Of a DNA stretch of 64,000 bases, positions 1 to 8,736 are shown piece after piece. This DNA comes from Rhizobium sp. 32-5/1 (GTDB lineage Bacteria > Pseudomonadota > Alphaproteobacteria > Rhizobiales > Rhizobiaceae). The position numbers and the translations under genes were made by a program. The notes under the pieces are model-generated. The model worked only from the letters and a program-made list of their open reading frames with translations, ran no database searches and had not been told where the DNA came from. How positions within the stretch are numbered: position 1 is the first letter of the stretch; every line of letters begins with the position of its first letter. The DNA lies in NCBI RefSeq assembly GCF_029537235.1, contig NZ_CP120638.1:2718501-2782500 (forward strand), in the 5' to 3' direction.

Positions 1-144
1 GAACTCAGCCGTGCCGCGATCGAAAAGCGTATTGAGATCGCCCGTGCCGAACTTGAAAATGCGAGCGCGGATGAACACAAGACCGGTATCGAGCAGTTCA
101 TTGCCTCGATGACTGCGCTGAACGGCATTGTCGTCGCCGCGTAA
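1..144 (+). CDS. atpC: ATP synthase epsilon subunit, C-terminal fragment (5' end outside window)
   Basis: The window opens inside a reading frame that runs from base 1 to a TAA at 142-144. The 47 visible residues form a charged helical stretch ending LNGIVVAA. This resembles the C-terminal helical hairpin of the F1F0 ATP synthase epsilon subunit, which inhibits ATP hydrolysis and contacts gamma and beta on the cytoplasmic face of the membrane. A strong terminator follows 20 bases downstream, as expected at the end of an atp operon. The identification rests on a short C-terminal piece and general resemblance to rhizobial AtpC tails, so it is probable rather than certain; the upstream beta subunit would confirm it. 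Confidence 0.65.
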   Translation, partial: ELSRAAIEKRIEIARAELENASADEHKTGIEQFIASMTALNGIVVAA

Positions 145-161
145 GCGGCCTGACGTTTCGG

Positions 162-189
162 ACAAAACCCGCTTCGGCGGGTTTTTTTG
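162..189 (+). terminator. Rho-independent terminator after atpC
   Basis: An AAACCCGC / GCGGGTTT stem closes on a TTCG tetraloop and is followed by a run of T. It lies 20 bases after the stop at 144. The stretch from here to 346 holds no gene that I can support. Confidence 0.9.
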
Positions 190-346
190 TGCCTGGTTTT
201 GGGAGAGGCTCCAGTCGGACAGGGGTGGCCTTTCTCCGGCGGGCTGGCATGAATACAATGTTGATGAGACGAAACCGCCCGGAACGTGAAGGTCCCGGGC
301 GCCGCGGTGGATGGTCTTGATCTTGTTGCCGGCGTTTCCCCGCAGG

Positions 347-1450
347 TCAGCTTGCCATTTTTTCCGCGTTTGACTTTTGTTCGTAGTGATGGCCGAAGCG
401 GCTGGCGAGGAAGGCATCGAGGCGAATTTCCTCCTGACGGACGAAGCCCCTGGCCGGCAGTTCGCTATGGGCCAGCATATCGAGCACGGCGCAGATGCTG
501 GCGGCGGTGGTGATCTGGATGGCGCTCAGCATGCGACCGGCGATTACGCTGCTGTAGACCTTGTTTGCATAGGTTTCTTGCACCAGGCGGCCTTCTCTAC
601 GGCCGGAAACGGTAACGAAGATGATGACCACGTCCTGTGTTGTCGAGGGCAGGGCGTTCTCGAGAATATCCTTGAGAACGTCGCGGCGATGGCGCAAGCC
701 AAGGTCGTTGAGCAGCGCCTTCATGATCGCGGCATGGCCGGGATAGCGGATCGTGCGATAGTTCAGCGTGCGAACCTTGCCCTTCAGCGTCTCGCAGAGC
801 GTGCCAAGGCCGCCGGACGTGTTGAAGGCTTCGTAGGTAACACCGTCGAGCGAGAACTCCTCGCGCTCCTCCAGCGCCGGGACCTCGATCAGATGGCCTT
901 CGACGATGGCCTCGCAGGGCTCGATATATTCGTTGATGACGCCGTCCGTGCTCCAAGTCAGATTGTAGTTCAGCGCATTCGACGGATATTGCGGCAGGGC
1001 GCCGACGCGCATGCGCACGCTGTCGAGCGTATCGAAGCGGCTGGCGAGGTCATTGGCAACGATCGAGATGAAGCCCGGGGCAAGGCCGCATTGGGGAATG
1101 AAGGCCGTTTCTGCCTGCTCCGCGATCGCCTTGACGCGGCGCGTCGATTCGACGTCTTCCGTCAGATCGAGATAGTGAACTCTGGCCGCGGCGGCAGCTT
1201 CGGCAATGGCGATCGTCAGGTGGAACGGGGCAGCGCTCAGCACGGCAAACTTGCCCGTCAGCAGGGTAACCAGAGCGTTATGGTCGCCGATGTCGATCTC
1301 GGCGACGGAGATGGCGTCATGCTTCTCGATCTGGTCGAGTTGCTCCTTGCTGCGGTCTGCGACAGTGACGCTGTAGTCCCCGGAATGCGCGAGCAAGCGG
1401 GCAATGGTCGATCCGATCTTGCCGGCGCCGATGACGACGATGTTCTTCAT
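347..1450 (-). CDS. Saccharopine dehydrogenase family NAD(P)-binding oxidoreductase
   Basis: A 367-residue protein opening with a Rossmann nucleotide-binding motif, VVIGAGKIGS, at residues 5-14. It continues as a saccharopine dehydrogenase-like fold (NAD-binding domain about 1-130, substrate and dimer domain after that). The family includes saccharopine dehydrogenases and lysine 6-dehydrogenases, cytoplasmic enzymes of lysine metabolism; the substrate here is not proven. It is transcribed away from an Lrp/AsnC regulator that starts 127 bp upstream. That arrangement is typical of an amino-acid catabolic gene under its own Lrp-type regulator and favours a role in lysine or a related amino acid. 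The start is the ATG at 1450, just after an AGGGGAAC ribosome site. Confidence is high for family and moderate for pathway. Confidence 0.85.
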   Translation of the reverse strand: MKNIVVIGAGKIGSTIARLLAHSGDYSVTVADRSKEQLDQIEKHDAISVAEIDIGDHNALVTLLTGKFAVLSAAPFHLTIAIAEAAAAARVHYLDLTEDVESTRRVKAIAEQAETAFIPQCGLAPGFISIVANDLASRFDTLDSVRMRVGALPQYPSNALNYNLTWSTDGVINEYIEPCEAIVEGHLIEVPALEEREEFSLDGVTYEAFNTSGGLGTLCETLKGKVRTLNYRTIRYPGHAAIMKALLNDLGLRHRRDVLKDILENALPSTTQDVVIIFVTVSGRREGRLVQETYANKVYSSVIAGRMLSAIQITTAASICAVLDMLAHSELPARGFVRQEEIRLDAFLASRFGHHYEQKSNAEKMAS

Positions 1451-1577
1451 TTTTGTTCCCCTCAGGTCATGTCACTATGATTACCGTGAGTGTCTCGCCA
1501 TTTTCGGTTGATTTGAAGCGTTGATGTGACGAATATGACGTCAGACTTTTAGCGGTTTGACGGAAAGATTTTGCGAA

Positions 1578-2009
1578 ATGACGTTGGTAGACAAGGATAG
1601 GCAGCTTATTTCGCTTTTGAGCGAAAATGCCCGCATGCCGACAGCCATGATTGCACGCCGTCTCGGCCTTTCCCGCACGACAGTGCAGACCAAGATAGAG
1701 CGTCTGGAGCGTGACGGTGTCATCACCGGCTACGGCGTGCGGCTGTCGGATGATTTCGAAAGAGGCATTGTCAGGGCGCATCTGCTGATCACGCTGGCGC
1801 CAAAGGCGCTTGGCCGGGTGACCCCTGCGCTGGATGCGATCCGCGAGGTGCAGACGGTGCATTCCGTCAGCGGCAGCTTCGACCTGATCACCATCGTGGC
1901 GGCAGCGTCGATCAGCGAGCTGGACCTGATCATTGACCGGATCGGCGAAATTGACGGCGTCGAGCGAACGTTGTCATCAATTATCCTATCGACCCGCATC
2001 GATCGCTGA
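1578..2009 (+). CDS. Lrp/AsnC family transcriptional regulator
   Basis: A small regulator of about 143 residues. An N-terminal helix-turn-helix lies in the first 60 residues (LLSENARMPTAMIARRLGLS) and a RAM ligand-sensing/oligomerisation domain follows (around TVHSVSGSFDLI). I prefer the ATG at 1578 (MTLVDKDRQL) because a GGAAAG lies about 12 bases upstream; an in-frame TTG at 1557 would add seven residues. Members bind amino acids and control adjacent metabolic genes. This one is divergent from the saccharopine-dehydrogenase-like gene and probably regulates it and itself from the shared 127-bp spacer. Confidence 0.88.
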   Translation: MTLVDKDRQLISLLSENARMPTAMIARRLGLSRTTVQTKIERLERDGVITGYGVRLSDDFERGIVRAHLLITLAPKALGRVTPALDAIREVQTVHSVSGSFDLITIVAAASISELDLIIDRIGEIDGVERTLSSIILSTRIDR

Positions 2010-2070
2010 ACGGCGCGGCTACAAGCGCGAAAAATCAGATCCGACAGACCCTGCCGGTCGGTTCGTGCTG

Positions 2071-2961
2071 TCAGTCCGTTTTTTCGGAGCTGTCTTCTGT
2101 GGGCAGGGCGATCTCGCCCGGCACGGCGCCTTCTCCCGGAATGATGCCGCCGGACAGGGGATCGGCGGCGCCGTCCGGCAAGGGGAACCATTTCGAGCGA
2201 TCGAAATAGCGTGCCTCCAGTATCTGCTTGCGGCGGTCAACAATTTGGCTGGCGAGGAAGTTATAGCGGGGTGTCTCGCTAAACTCCTTCTTGAGCTGAA
2301 TGCGGCTGCCGAAATTGCGGATGTCGAAATCCTCAAGCGCGCGAATTTTCGTCAGGATCTCGTCGCTATTGTCCCAGCGCACCTGGCGCAGGAAGATCGT
2401 CGCCGCTTCGCCGCCAAGACGGGCGACTGCATCGCGGTCAGCCGGATGCTCGATGTTCATCTTGACGCGGAACGAGGTGACCCTGTTTTCGCTGTCGCCC
2501 TTGATCGCGATGAACACGGAAGAGGCCACAGTCTCGTCATTGGCGATCTTCGGCAGGCTGTTCAATGACGAGCATTCCCAGCTATCCTTGTTGGCAATGC
2601 TCACTGTCCAGTTCAGATCTGTGAAGCCGCCACTGCGCAGGCGCTCGCAGAGGGTTTGCGGATCGCTCTGGATCAGGCGGACGAAACGCTGTTCTTCAGC
2701 ATTGAAATCGGAAAATGCGTGTGCCGGCAGGGCCATCAAGGGAGCCGGTAAGGGATCGCGGCGCGATCCAAACGGCGATTTCCGCTCGATCGATCGCGGC
2801 ACGGACGGCGAAATTTGCGGATAGCCGGCATAGTCCAGCAAGAGTTTCAGGTTGCGGCGATCATTGGCCAGGAGCACCGTTGCAAAAATCGCAGCAAAGA
2901 CCGTCAGCACCGCTAGCAGAAAGAAGATCGTTCCCGACCGGTTTTCCCGCTTCTGCTCCAT
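2071..2961 (-). CDS. Membrane-anchored protein of unknown function (possibly the DUF6030 family)
   Basis: A 296-residue protein with a single N-terminal transmembrane helix (residues about 11-33, FFLLAVLTVFAAIFATVLL) preceded by basic residues. That places the rest, about 260 residues, on the periplasmic side. The C-terminal tail is acidic and rich in Pro and Gly. There are two cysteines (in TLCERL and WECSSL) that could form a disulfide; no catalytic motif is evident. It resembles conserved rhizobial hypothetical proteins that I believe carry the DUF6030 label, but I cannot confirm this. It converges with the Lrp gene and stands alone. Confidence 0.7.
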   Translation of the reverse strand: MEQKRENRSGTIFFLLAVLTVFAAIFATVLLANDRRNLKLLLDYAGYPQISPSVPRSIERKSPFGSRRDPLPAPLMALPAHAFSDFNAEEQRFVRLIQSDPQTLCERLRSGGFTDLNWTVSIANKDSWECSSLNSLPKIANDETVASSVFIAIKGDSENRVTSFRVKMNIEHPADRDAVARLGGEAATIFLRQVRWDNSDEILTKIRALEDFDIRNFGSRIQLKKEFSETPRYNFLASQIVDRRKQILEARYFDRSKWFPLPDGAADPLSGGIIPGEGAVPGEIALPTEDSSEKTD

Positions 2962-3164
2962 TCCGAAATCCGAACTCCACAGCGTGTCGCCGCATCAGCC
3001 GGCCTGACGATGCTTGTACGCCGATATCAACACCCAAACCAGAGCCATCGACTAAACCAGACTCGGGAAAAGCCCAAAACAGGAGGAACCAATCCCCGTA
3101 GTCGGGGGCGTCCTTCGCGCTAGGCCCTGCCCGATAAGTAGGCCGTTCAGGGTGGCTGGTCTAC

Positions 3165-3965
3165 TTAAGATCCTTCGTCGGGAATGTTCAGGATATGGCC
3201 GCAGGCCTTACAGTGCACGGCGTCCGTATCGTGCCGTTGCAGGGCGCATTGCGGGCAGGGATGCACGACCTTGTAGGGCCGCACCACCGCCTGGGCGAGA
3301 CGGACGAATAGTGAAATGCCAAAAATCATGGTGACGATCGAGGTAATCTTCCCGAGCGTGCCGGGCAGCGTCACATCGCCGAAACCGGTAGTCGTCACCG
3401 TTGCCACGGTGAAATACAGCGCGTCGATGAAATTGCCGATCTTCGGCTCGCGGCCGTAAAAGGTCGTATAGACGAAACCAGTGACAAGGAAGAGGAACGT
3501 CAAGAGATTGACGCAGGCCTGAACGACGTCCTCCACGCGGCCATAGCCGGCTCTCAGCAAAAGCAGCTTCAACAGCTTGCTCTGGCCCAGCGCCCAGACG
3601 CGCAGGAAACGGAGGAAGGCAAAACTCGACAGCAAAGTGGGAAACAGCAGCGTTGCAAGAATGACGACATCGACCCAGGTCATGCCTCGCCCCAACCAAT
3701 AGCGCAGGTTCGGGGCTATCAATGCACGGGCGGCAAGTTCGAAGGCGATCAAGAGGGCGATGCTGTAATCGATGAAGAGAAAGACATTGCCTCTGCCAAT
3801 ATGCGGTGAAGCGATGAAGAAGCCGATGATGGCGATATCGAGCAGCGCCATCCCGATCTGGAAGCGGATGGCGCCGGGATTGCTGCCGAAGTAAAGGGAA
3901 CGCAGGTGGCGGCGAAGGCGCTCTATCCTCGTATTCGTGTCCGCTGTGTCATCATGGCTGGTCAT
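3165..3965 (-). CDS. Potassium channel family protein with C-terminal zinc ribbon
   Basis: A 266-residue membrane protein of the voltage-gated-like ion channel superfamily. Hydrophobic helices lie near 36-53, 62-84, 98-116, 150-168 and 204-226, with a re-entrant pore loop between the last two. The pore carries TTTGFGD at 191-197, a variant of the K+ selectivity filter TVGYGD. A basic segment near 119-141 (RFLRVW...KLLKLLLLR) is S4-like but poor in charge, so voltage sensing is doubtful. The cytoplasmic tail ends in two CxxC pairs, Cys237/Cys240 and Cys252/Cys255, forming a rubredoxin-type zinc ribbon. That ribbon is unusual on a bacterial channel and could sense metal or redox state. No operon partner is evident. 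Confidence 0.85.
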   Translation of the reverse strand: MTSHDDTADTNTRIERLRRHLRSLYFGSNPGAIRFQIGMALLDIAIIGFFIASPHIGRGNVFLFIDYSIALLIAFELAARALIAPNLRYWLGRGMTWVDVVILATLLFPTLLSSFAFLRFLRVWALGQSKLLKLLLLRAGYGRVEDVVQACVNLLTFLFLVTGFVYTTFYGREPKIGNFIDALYFTVATVTTTGFGDVTLPGTLGKITSIVTMIFGISLFVRLAQAVVRPYKVVHPCPQCALQRHDTDAVHCKACGHILNIPDEGS

Positions 3966-4128
3966 TCAAACCGGATAGGGCCACAGAACCATTGGGTCAA
4001 GCATCCCGATGAAAGGGGTTGGGCGGCTTCCTCCTCTCGGCAATATGTGACCCGCCCGAGAAGGCCGGAGGTTGTTGCCTCCCGGGAGACGTCTATCGTC
4101 GTATCCGTTCTGAACGCAGGTGATCGGG

Positions 4129-4602
4129 TCACTGTGGAATTACGTCGTGTTGTGCAAGAATCTGGCGTTGGCCCGGCTCGTCCCAAAAGACCAGCATGTA
4201 TTTGCCGACATGGACCATTTTCCATTCTTCGTTGTGGATATAGGTGGCACTGACAACCGTGCGGTAACGTCTGCCGTCGACTCCAAGAAGGCGGTAGATG
4301 CAATCGTACTTTGGAAATGCGCTTCTGCGGTGAAAGAATTTGGATCTGGATTTCCGGTGACACTCGATCTCATCGATTGTCGTCGCCTTGCCTGTTTTAA
4401 GGCGTTCGATCGTTCCATCATCACCAATAGCGCTTATGGCTTGGCCGTGATCAAAGCCCCATCGAAGAAACCGCTCGGCGTCATCGCGGGACGGGGTGCG
4501 ATCCCCGATGCCGAAATACCAGACCGCGGCGACAAAGGCGCAGGCGACAACGGTCCACACGTTGAAAAACGAACGTTTGCTCCTGGCGCTCGGTAAGGAC
4601 AT
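4129..4602 (-). CDS. Hypothetical protein with one N-terminal transmembrane helix
   Basis: A 157-residue protein with a basic N-terminus and one membrane helix at about residues 14-30 (VWTVVACAFVAAVWYFG). The rest (RDDAERFLRWGFDHG..., ATTIDEIECHRKS..., EEWKMVHVGKYMLVF) looks like a small mixed alpha/beta periplasmic domain with two cysteines that may pair. I do not recognise the family. It stands alone between the channel gene and the glycerol operon. Minus-strand coding is preferred over the overlapping frames because of the clean signal-anchor and the balanced composition. Confidence 0.6.
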   Translation of the reverse strand: MSLPSARSKRSFFNVWTVVACAFVAAVWYFGIGDRTPSRDDAERFLRWGFDHGQAISAIGDDGTIERLKTGKATTIDEIECHRKSRSKFFHRRSAFPKYDCIYRLLGVDGRRYRTVVSATYIHNEEWKMVHVGKYMLVFWDEPGQRQILAQHDVIPQ

Positions 4603-4681
4603 TGATCTTCGCGCTTCCGGCTACTGCATGCTTCCTGAACAGGAACCGGTTCAAGGGAGGATTTTGCGGCGGATTGAAAGC

Positions 4682-4723
4682 GTTACAGCGCCGCGCATCA
4701 TATTTGACGCGCGGCGCTGTAAC
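4682..4723. repeat. Long palindrome (15-bp arms, 12-base loop) downstream of glpV
   Basis: GTTACAGCGCCGCGC at 4682-4696 is exactly mirrored at 4709-4723. It lacks a T tract on either strand, so it is not a classic terminator, but it would fold strongly in RNA. It lies between the end of the glycerol operon and the orphan gene and has the look of the dispersed GC-rich palindromes common between rhizobial genes. Confidence 0.7.
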
Positions 4724-4784
4724 CTCACTTTCCGAAAGCATAGCAGACGTGGCGGCGGGCCGCCACGTCCGTCCATTTCGGTCT

Positions 4785-6503
4785 TTATTTCTGCCAGCTC
4801 TTGACCAGTTCGTCGTAGTTGACGGTCAGGGCCTTTTCTTTTTCGTTCTCGATCTTCAACTGCGGAGCGAGGTTGCCGGCCTTGACGGCTTCCGCGTTCC
4901 AGTAGGCCAGATCATGCTCTTCGGCGAGTGCCGGGCCAATCTCGCCCTGGATGCCGGAGCGCTCGATGCGCGACATGACCTTTTCCTGCTCGGCGCACAG
5001 CGAGTCCATGGCTTCCTGCGCGGTTTTCGCACCCGAGGATGCGTCGCCGATCGCCTGCCACCAGAGCTGAGCCAGCTTCGGATAATCAGGAACGTTGGTA
5101 CCGGTCGGCGACCACTGGATACGGGCCGGCGAACGATAGAACTCTACCAGACCGCCAAGATCCTTGGCACGATCGGTGAAGCTCTTGTCCTGGATCGACG
5201 ATTCGCGGGCGAAGGTCAGGCCAACCTGGCTCTTCTTCACGTCCACGGTCTTCGAAGTCACGAACTGAGCATAGAGCCATGCGGCCTTTGCGCGATCTTC
5301 CGGGGTCGACTTCATCAAGGTCCAGGCACCCACGTCCTGATAACCGAGCTTCATGCCGTCCTTCCAGTAGACGCCGTGCGGCGAGGGAGCCATGCGCCAC
5401 TTCGGCGTGCCATCCTCGTTGACAACAGGCAGGCCCGGCTTGACCGAGTCAGCCGTGAACGCCGTGTACCAGAAGATCTGCTGGGCAACGTTGCCCTGGG
5501 CCGGAACCGGACCGGCTTCGCCGAAGGTCATGCCCTGTGCTTCCGGCGGTGCATAGGCCTTCAACCAGTCGAGATACTTCTGGATCGAATAGACCGATGC
5601 CGGGCCGTTGGTGTCACCACCGCGGGCGACGCAAGAGCCAACCGGCTGGGACTTTTCGTTGACCTTGATGCCCCATTCGTCGACGGGCAGGCCGTTCGGG
5701 ATGCCCTTGTCGCCGTTGCCGGCCATCGACAGCCAGGCGTCGGTGAAGCGCCAGCCGAGCGAGGGGTCCTTCTTGCCGTAGTCCATGTGACCATAGACCT
5801 TCTTGCCGTCGATTTCGCGACCGGTGAAGAATTCGGCGATGTCTTCATATGCCGACCAGTTGACGGGAACGCCGAGGTCATAGCCATACTTCGCCTTGAA
5901 GTCAGCCTTGTTCTTTTCGTCGTTGAACCAGTCATAGCGGAACCAGTAGAGGTTCGCGAACTGCTGGTCGGGAAGCTGGTAGAGCTTCTTGTCCGGTGCA
6001 GTCGTGAACGACGTGCCGATGAAGTCGGCAATGTCGAGGCCCGGATTGGTGACGTCCTTGCCTTCATTGGCCATCCAGTCGGTCAGGTTGCGAACCTGCT
6101 GGTAGCGCCAATGGGTGCCGATCAGATCGCTATCGTTGACATAGGCGTCGTAGATGTTCTCGCCGGTCTGCATCTGGGTCTGCAGCTTTTCAACCACGTC
6201 ACCTTCGCCGATCAGGTCGTGCGTGACCTTGATGCCCGTGATCGCGGCAAAAGCTGCGGCGAGCGTCTTGGATTCATATTCATGCGTGGTCAGGGTTTCG
6301 GAAGCGACCTTGATCTCCATGCCGGCAAAAGGCTTTGCCGCATCGATGAACCACTGCATTTCGGCTTCTTGAGCAGCGCGATCAAGCGTCGAAACGGTGA
6401 TTTCCGTATCGAGGAAGGTTTTGGCCTCGTCCATGCCCGCGAATGCGGCCCCGGTAAAGCCCAGCAGCATCGCTGCCGTTGTTGTTAGTAAGTGCGTTCG
6501 CAT
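4785..6503 (-). CDS. glpV: Glycerol ABC transporter substrate-binding protein
   Basis: A 572-residue extracellular solute-binding protein, longer than most family-1 binding proteins. A Sec signal peptide covers about the first 22 residues (basic MRTH, hydrophobic core, AFA cleavage region). It is the last gene of a minus-strand operon containing glpD, two ATPases, two permeases and a small membrane protein. This is the arrangement described for the rhizobial glycerol importer glpDSTPQUV, in which GlpV binds glycerol in the periplasm. The start ATG at 6503 follows GGGAGG. The glycerol assignment comes from operon context and protein size; the sequence alone says only ABC binding protein. Confidence 0.88.
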   Translation of the reverse strand: MRTHLLTTTAAMLLGFTGAAFAGMDEAKTFLDTEITVSTLDRAAQEAEMQWFIDAAKPFAGMEIKVASETLTTHEYESKTLAAAFAAITGIKVTHDLIGEGDVVEKLQTQMQTGENIYDAYVNDSDLIGTHWRYQQVRNLTDWMANEGKDVTNPGLDIADFIGTSFTTAPDKKLYQLPDQQFANLYWFRYDWFNDEKNKADFKAKYGYDLGVPVNWSAYEDIAEFFTGREIDGKKVYGHMDYGKKDPSLGWRFTDAWLSMAGNGDKGIPNGLPVDEWGIKVNEKSQPVGSCVARGGDTNGPASVYSIQKYLDWLKAYAPPEAQGMTFGEAGPVPAQGNVAQQIFWYTAFTADSVKPGLPVVNEDGTPKWRMAPSPHGVYWKDGMKLGYQDVGAWTLMKSTPEDRAKAAWLYAQFVTSKTVDVKKSQVGLTFARESSIQDKSFTDRAKDLGGLVEFYRSPARIQWSPTGTNVPDYPKLAQLWWQAIGDASSGAKTAQEAMDSLCAEQEKVMSRIERSGIQGEIGPALAEEHDLAYWNAEAVKAGNLAPQLKIENEKEKALTVNYDELVKSWQK

Positions 6504-6585
6504 TGTAGTCCTCCCTTAAAGGTTTGCGATTGCAGTTTCGGATGCCCTGGAAACCTCCCCGGCCACCCGTTTCAGTAATCTTGTC

Positions 6586-7005
6586 TCAGACCAGCTTGAA
6601 CACGCCGACGGCGTAGACGAAGGAAAGAGCAAGAGCCCACCACACGTTGGGACCGACAAGTCCCAGCCATGCGAGATGAATGAAAGCGCTGCCAAGCAGC
6701 GAAACGAAGAGCCGGTCGCCGCGCGTCGTCTCGAAGCGCAGGATGCCGACGCGCGGATTTCCGCCGGGGCTGGCATATTCCCAGACGGCCATCAGCGACA
6801 GGAGCGCGAAGATCGTCAGGAAGAACATGGCGCCCGGAAAGGACCAGGCCATCCAGCCGCCGGCGATGAGCGGCGCGAACCAGTCGCGCACCCCATCCTT
6901 GACCGGCAGGGTCATGACCAAGAGGCCGGTGGCGATGGCGTAGATGGCAATCACAACAGCTAGCGCCAAAGGCCAGCGGTTTTTGCGTTGCGACAAAGCG
7001 GCCAT
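6586..7005 (-). CDS. glpU: Small membrane protein of the glycerol transporter (DUF2160 family)
   Basis: A 139-residue protein with about four hydrophobic helices (near 13-33, 45-67, 95-112 and 117-136) and no known catalytic motif. It begins at the ATG at 7005, which shares one base with the stop of glpQ (TAATG), so translation is probably coupled. In R. leguminosarum the equivalent gene, glpU, is a DUF2160 membrane protein in the glycerol operon whose biochemical role is unclear; by location it may assist the permease. Longer upstream starts in this frame run through glpQ and are rejected. Confidence 0.82.
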   Translation of the reverse strand: MAALSQRKNRWPLALAVVIAIYAIATGLLVMTLPVKDGVRDWFAPLIAGGWMAWSFPGAMFFLTIFALLSLMAVWEYASPGGNPRVGILRFETTRGDRLFVSLLGSAFIHLAWLGLVGPNVWWALALSFVYAVGVFKLV

Positions 7006-7844
7006 TACACCCTCCCCAGGGCAAAGCCCTTGGCGATATAGTTGCGGACGAAATAGATGACGATTGCGCCCGGAATGATGGTGAGCACGCCGGCCGCTGC
7101 CAGTACGCCCCAGTCCATGCCCGATGCCGAGACCGTGCGCGTCATGATGGCGGCGATCGGCTTGGCGTCGGTGGTCGTCAGCGTGCGGGCAATCAAAAGC
7201 TCGACCCATGAGAACATGAAGCAGAAGAAGGCGGCGACACCGATGCCGGATGCGATCAGCGGGATATAGATGCGCACGAAGAAGCGCGGGAACGAATAAC
7301 CGTCGATATAGGCGGTCTCGTCGATCTCCTTTGGCACGCCCGACATGAAGCCTTCAAGGATCCAGACCGCCAGAGGCACGTTGAACAGGCAGTGCGCCAG
7401 GGCAACCGCGATATGCGTGTCGATCAGGCCGAAGGCCGAGTAGAGCTGGAAGAACGGCAGCGCGAAAACGGCCGGCGGCGCCATGCGGTTGGTGAGCAGC
7501 CAGAAGAACAGGTGCTTGTCGCCAAGAAACCGGTAGCGCGAGAAGGCGTAAGCAGCAGGCAGTGCCACCGAGACCGAGATGATCGTGTTGAGAACGACGT
7601 AGATGATCGAGTTGATATAGCCCTTGTACCAGGACGGATCGGTGAAGATCACGGCATAGTTCCGGAGCGTCGGCGAGTGCGGATAAAGCGAGAAGGCGCC
7701 GGTGATTTCGGTGTTCGTCTTGAAGCTCATGTTCACCAGCCAGTAGATCGGCAGGAGCAGGAAGAGGATATAAATCGTCGGCACGAGCCAGGAGAGCCTG
7801 AGGCCGGGGGATGCCGGTGATGAAGATTGGGTCGCTGTGGTCAT
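7005..7844 (-). CDS. glpQ: Glycerol ABC transporter permease (second permease)
   Basis: A 279-residue inner-membrane permease of the MalG type. It has six predicted helices and the EAA loop that docks to the ATPase (near residues 170-190, KEIDETAYIDGYSFPRFFVRI). It pairs with the permease encoded 22 bases upstream to form the channel of the glycerol importer. The start ATG at 7844 follows GGGAGG. The stop overlaps the start of glpU by one base. Naming follows the rhizobial glpDSTPQUV order. Confidence 0.88.
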   Translation of the reverse strand: MTTATQSSSPASPGLRLSWLVPTIYILFLLLPIYWLVNMSFKTNTEITGAFSLYPHSPTLRNYAVIFTDPSWYKGYINSIIYVVLNTIISVSVALPAAYAFSRYRFLGDKHLFFWLLTNRMAPPAVFALPFFQLYSAFGLIDTHIAVALAHCLFNVPLAVWILEGFMSGVPKEIDETAYIDGYSFPRFFVRIYIPLIASGIGVAAFFCFMFSWVELLIARTLTTTDAKPIAAIMTRTVSASGMDWGVLAAAGVLTIIPGAIVIYFVRNYIAKGFALGRV

Positions 7845-7865
7845 TGTCTTGTCCTCCCTCCGCCG

Positions 7866-8732
7866 TCAGTTCTGCGCATCGCTGTTGGTCATCACGGTGT
7901 AGAAGATCCATGACAGCAACAGGATGATCAGGAAGTAGATGAGCGAGAGTGCCGCTGCCGGACCAAGGTCGAACTGGCCGATGGCCGTCTTGACGAGATC
8001 GATCGACAGGAATGTCGTTGCATTGCCCGGCCCGCCGCCGGTGATGACGAAGGGCTCGGTGTAGATCATGAATGAGTCCATGAAGCGCAGCAGGAAAGCG
8101 ATGAGCAGCACGCGCTTCATCTTCGGCAGCTGGATATAGCGGAACACGGCCCAGCGGGACGCGCCGTCGATCTTGGCCGCCTGGTAATAGGCATCCGGAA
8201 TAGAGGCGAGGCCGGCATAGCAGAGCAGGACGACGAGGCTTGTCCAGTGCCAGATGTCCATGACGATCAGCGTCACCCAGGCATCGAAGACATTGTTGAC
8301 GTAGTTATATTCGATCCCGAGGGCCGCCATGGTGTAGCCGAGCAGGCCGATATCGACGCGGCCGAAGACTTGCCAGATGGTGCCGACGACGTTCCACGGA
8401 ATCAGCAGCGGCAGGGCCATGAGCACGAGGCAGACCGGCACGCCGAGCCCCTTCTTCGGCATGTTGAGCGCGATCAGGATTCCGAGCGGAATCTCGATGG
8501 CGAGGATAATGCCCGAAAACAGCAGGTTGCGCTGGAGCGCATCCCAGAAACGGTCGGATTGCAGCACATCGGTAAACCAGCTCGTGCCGGCCCAGAAGAA
8601 TTCATTGTTGCCGAACGTATCCTGCACCGAATAGTTGACGACGGTCATCAGTGGGATCACGGCCGAGAAGGCGACAAGCACCAGCACCGGCAGAACCATG
8701 AACCAGGCTTTGTTGTTCCAGGTCTTTTGCAT
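7866..8732 (-). CDS. glpP: Glycerol ABC transporter permease (first permease)
   Basis: A 288-residue permease of the MalF/UgpA type with six predicted helices and an EAA-like loop (near ASIPDAYYQAAKIDGASRWAVF). Together with GlpQ it forms the transmembrane channel for glycerol. It lies five bases after glpT and 21 bases before glpQ in a tightly packed operon. The substrate is inferred from the operon, which also carries glpD and glpR. Confidence 0.88.
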   Translation of the reverse strand: MQKTWNNKAWFMVLPVLVLVAFSAVIPLMTVVNYSVQDTFGNNEFFWAGTSWFTDVLQSDRFWDALQRNLLFSGIILAIEIPLGILIALNMPKKGLGVPVCLVLMALPLLIPWNVVGTIWQVFGRVDIGLLGYTMAALGIEYNYVNNVFDAWVTLIVMDIWHWTSLVVLLCYAGLASIPDAYYQAAKIDGASRWAVFRYIQLPKMKRVLLIAFLLRFMDSFMIYTEPFVITGGGPGNATTFLSIDLVKTAIGQFDLGPAAALSLIYFLIILLLSWIFYTVMTNSDAQN

Positions 8733-8736
8733 GTCT

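Noticed and set aside
377..1480. A 367-codon frame opposite the saccharopine-dehydrogenase-like gene
   Set aside because: The minus-strand protein has a Rossmann motif and a ribosome site; the plus frame is composition noise.
4602..6488. A 628-codon plus-strand frame opposite glpV
   Set aside because: Shadow of glpV, with no ribosome site and no recognisable domain.
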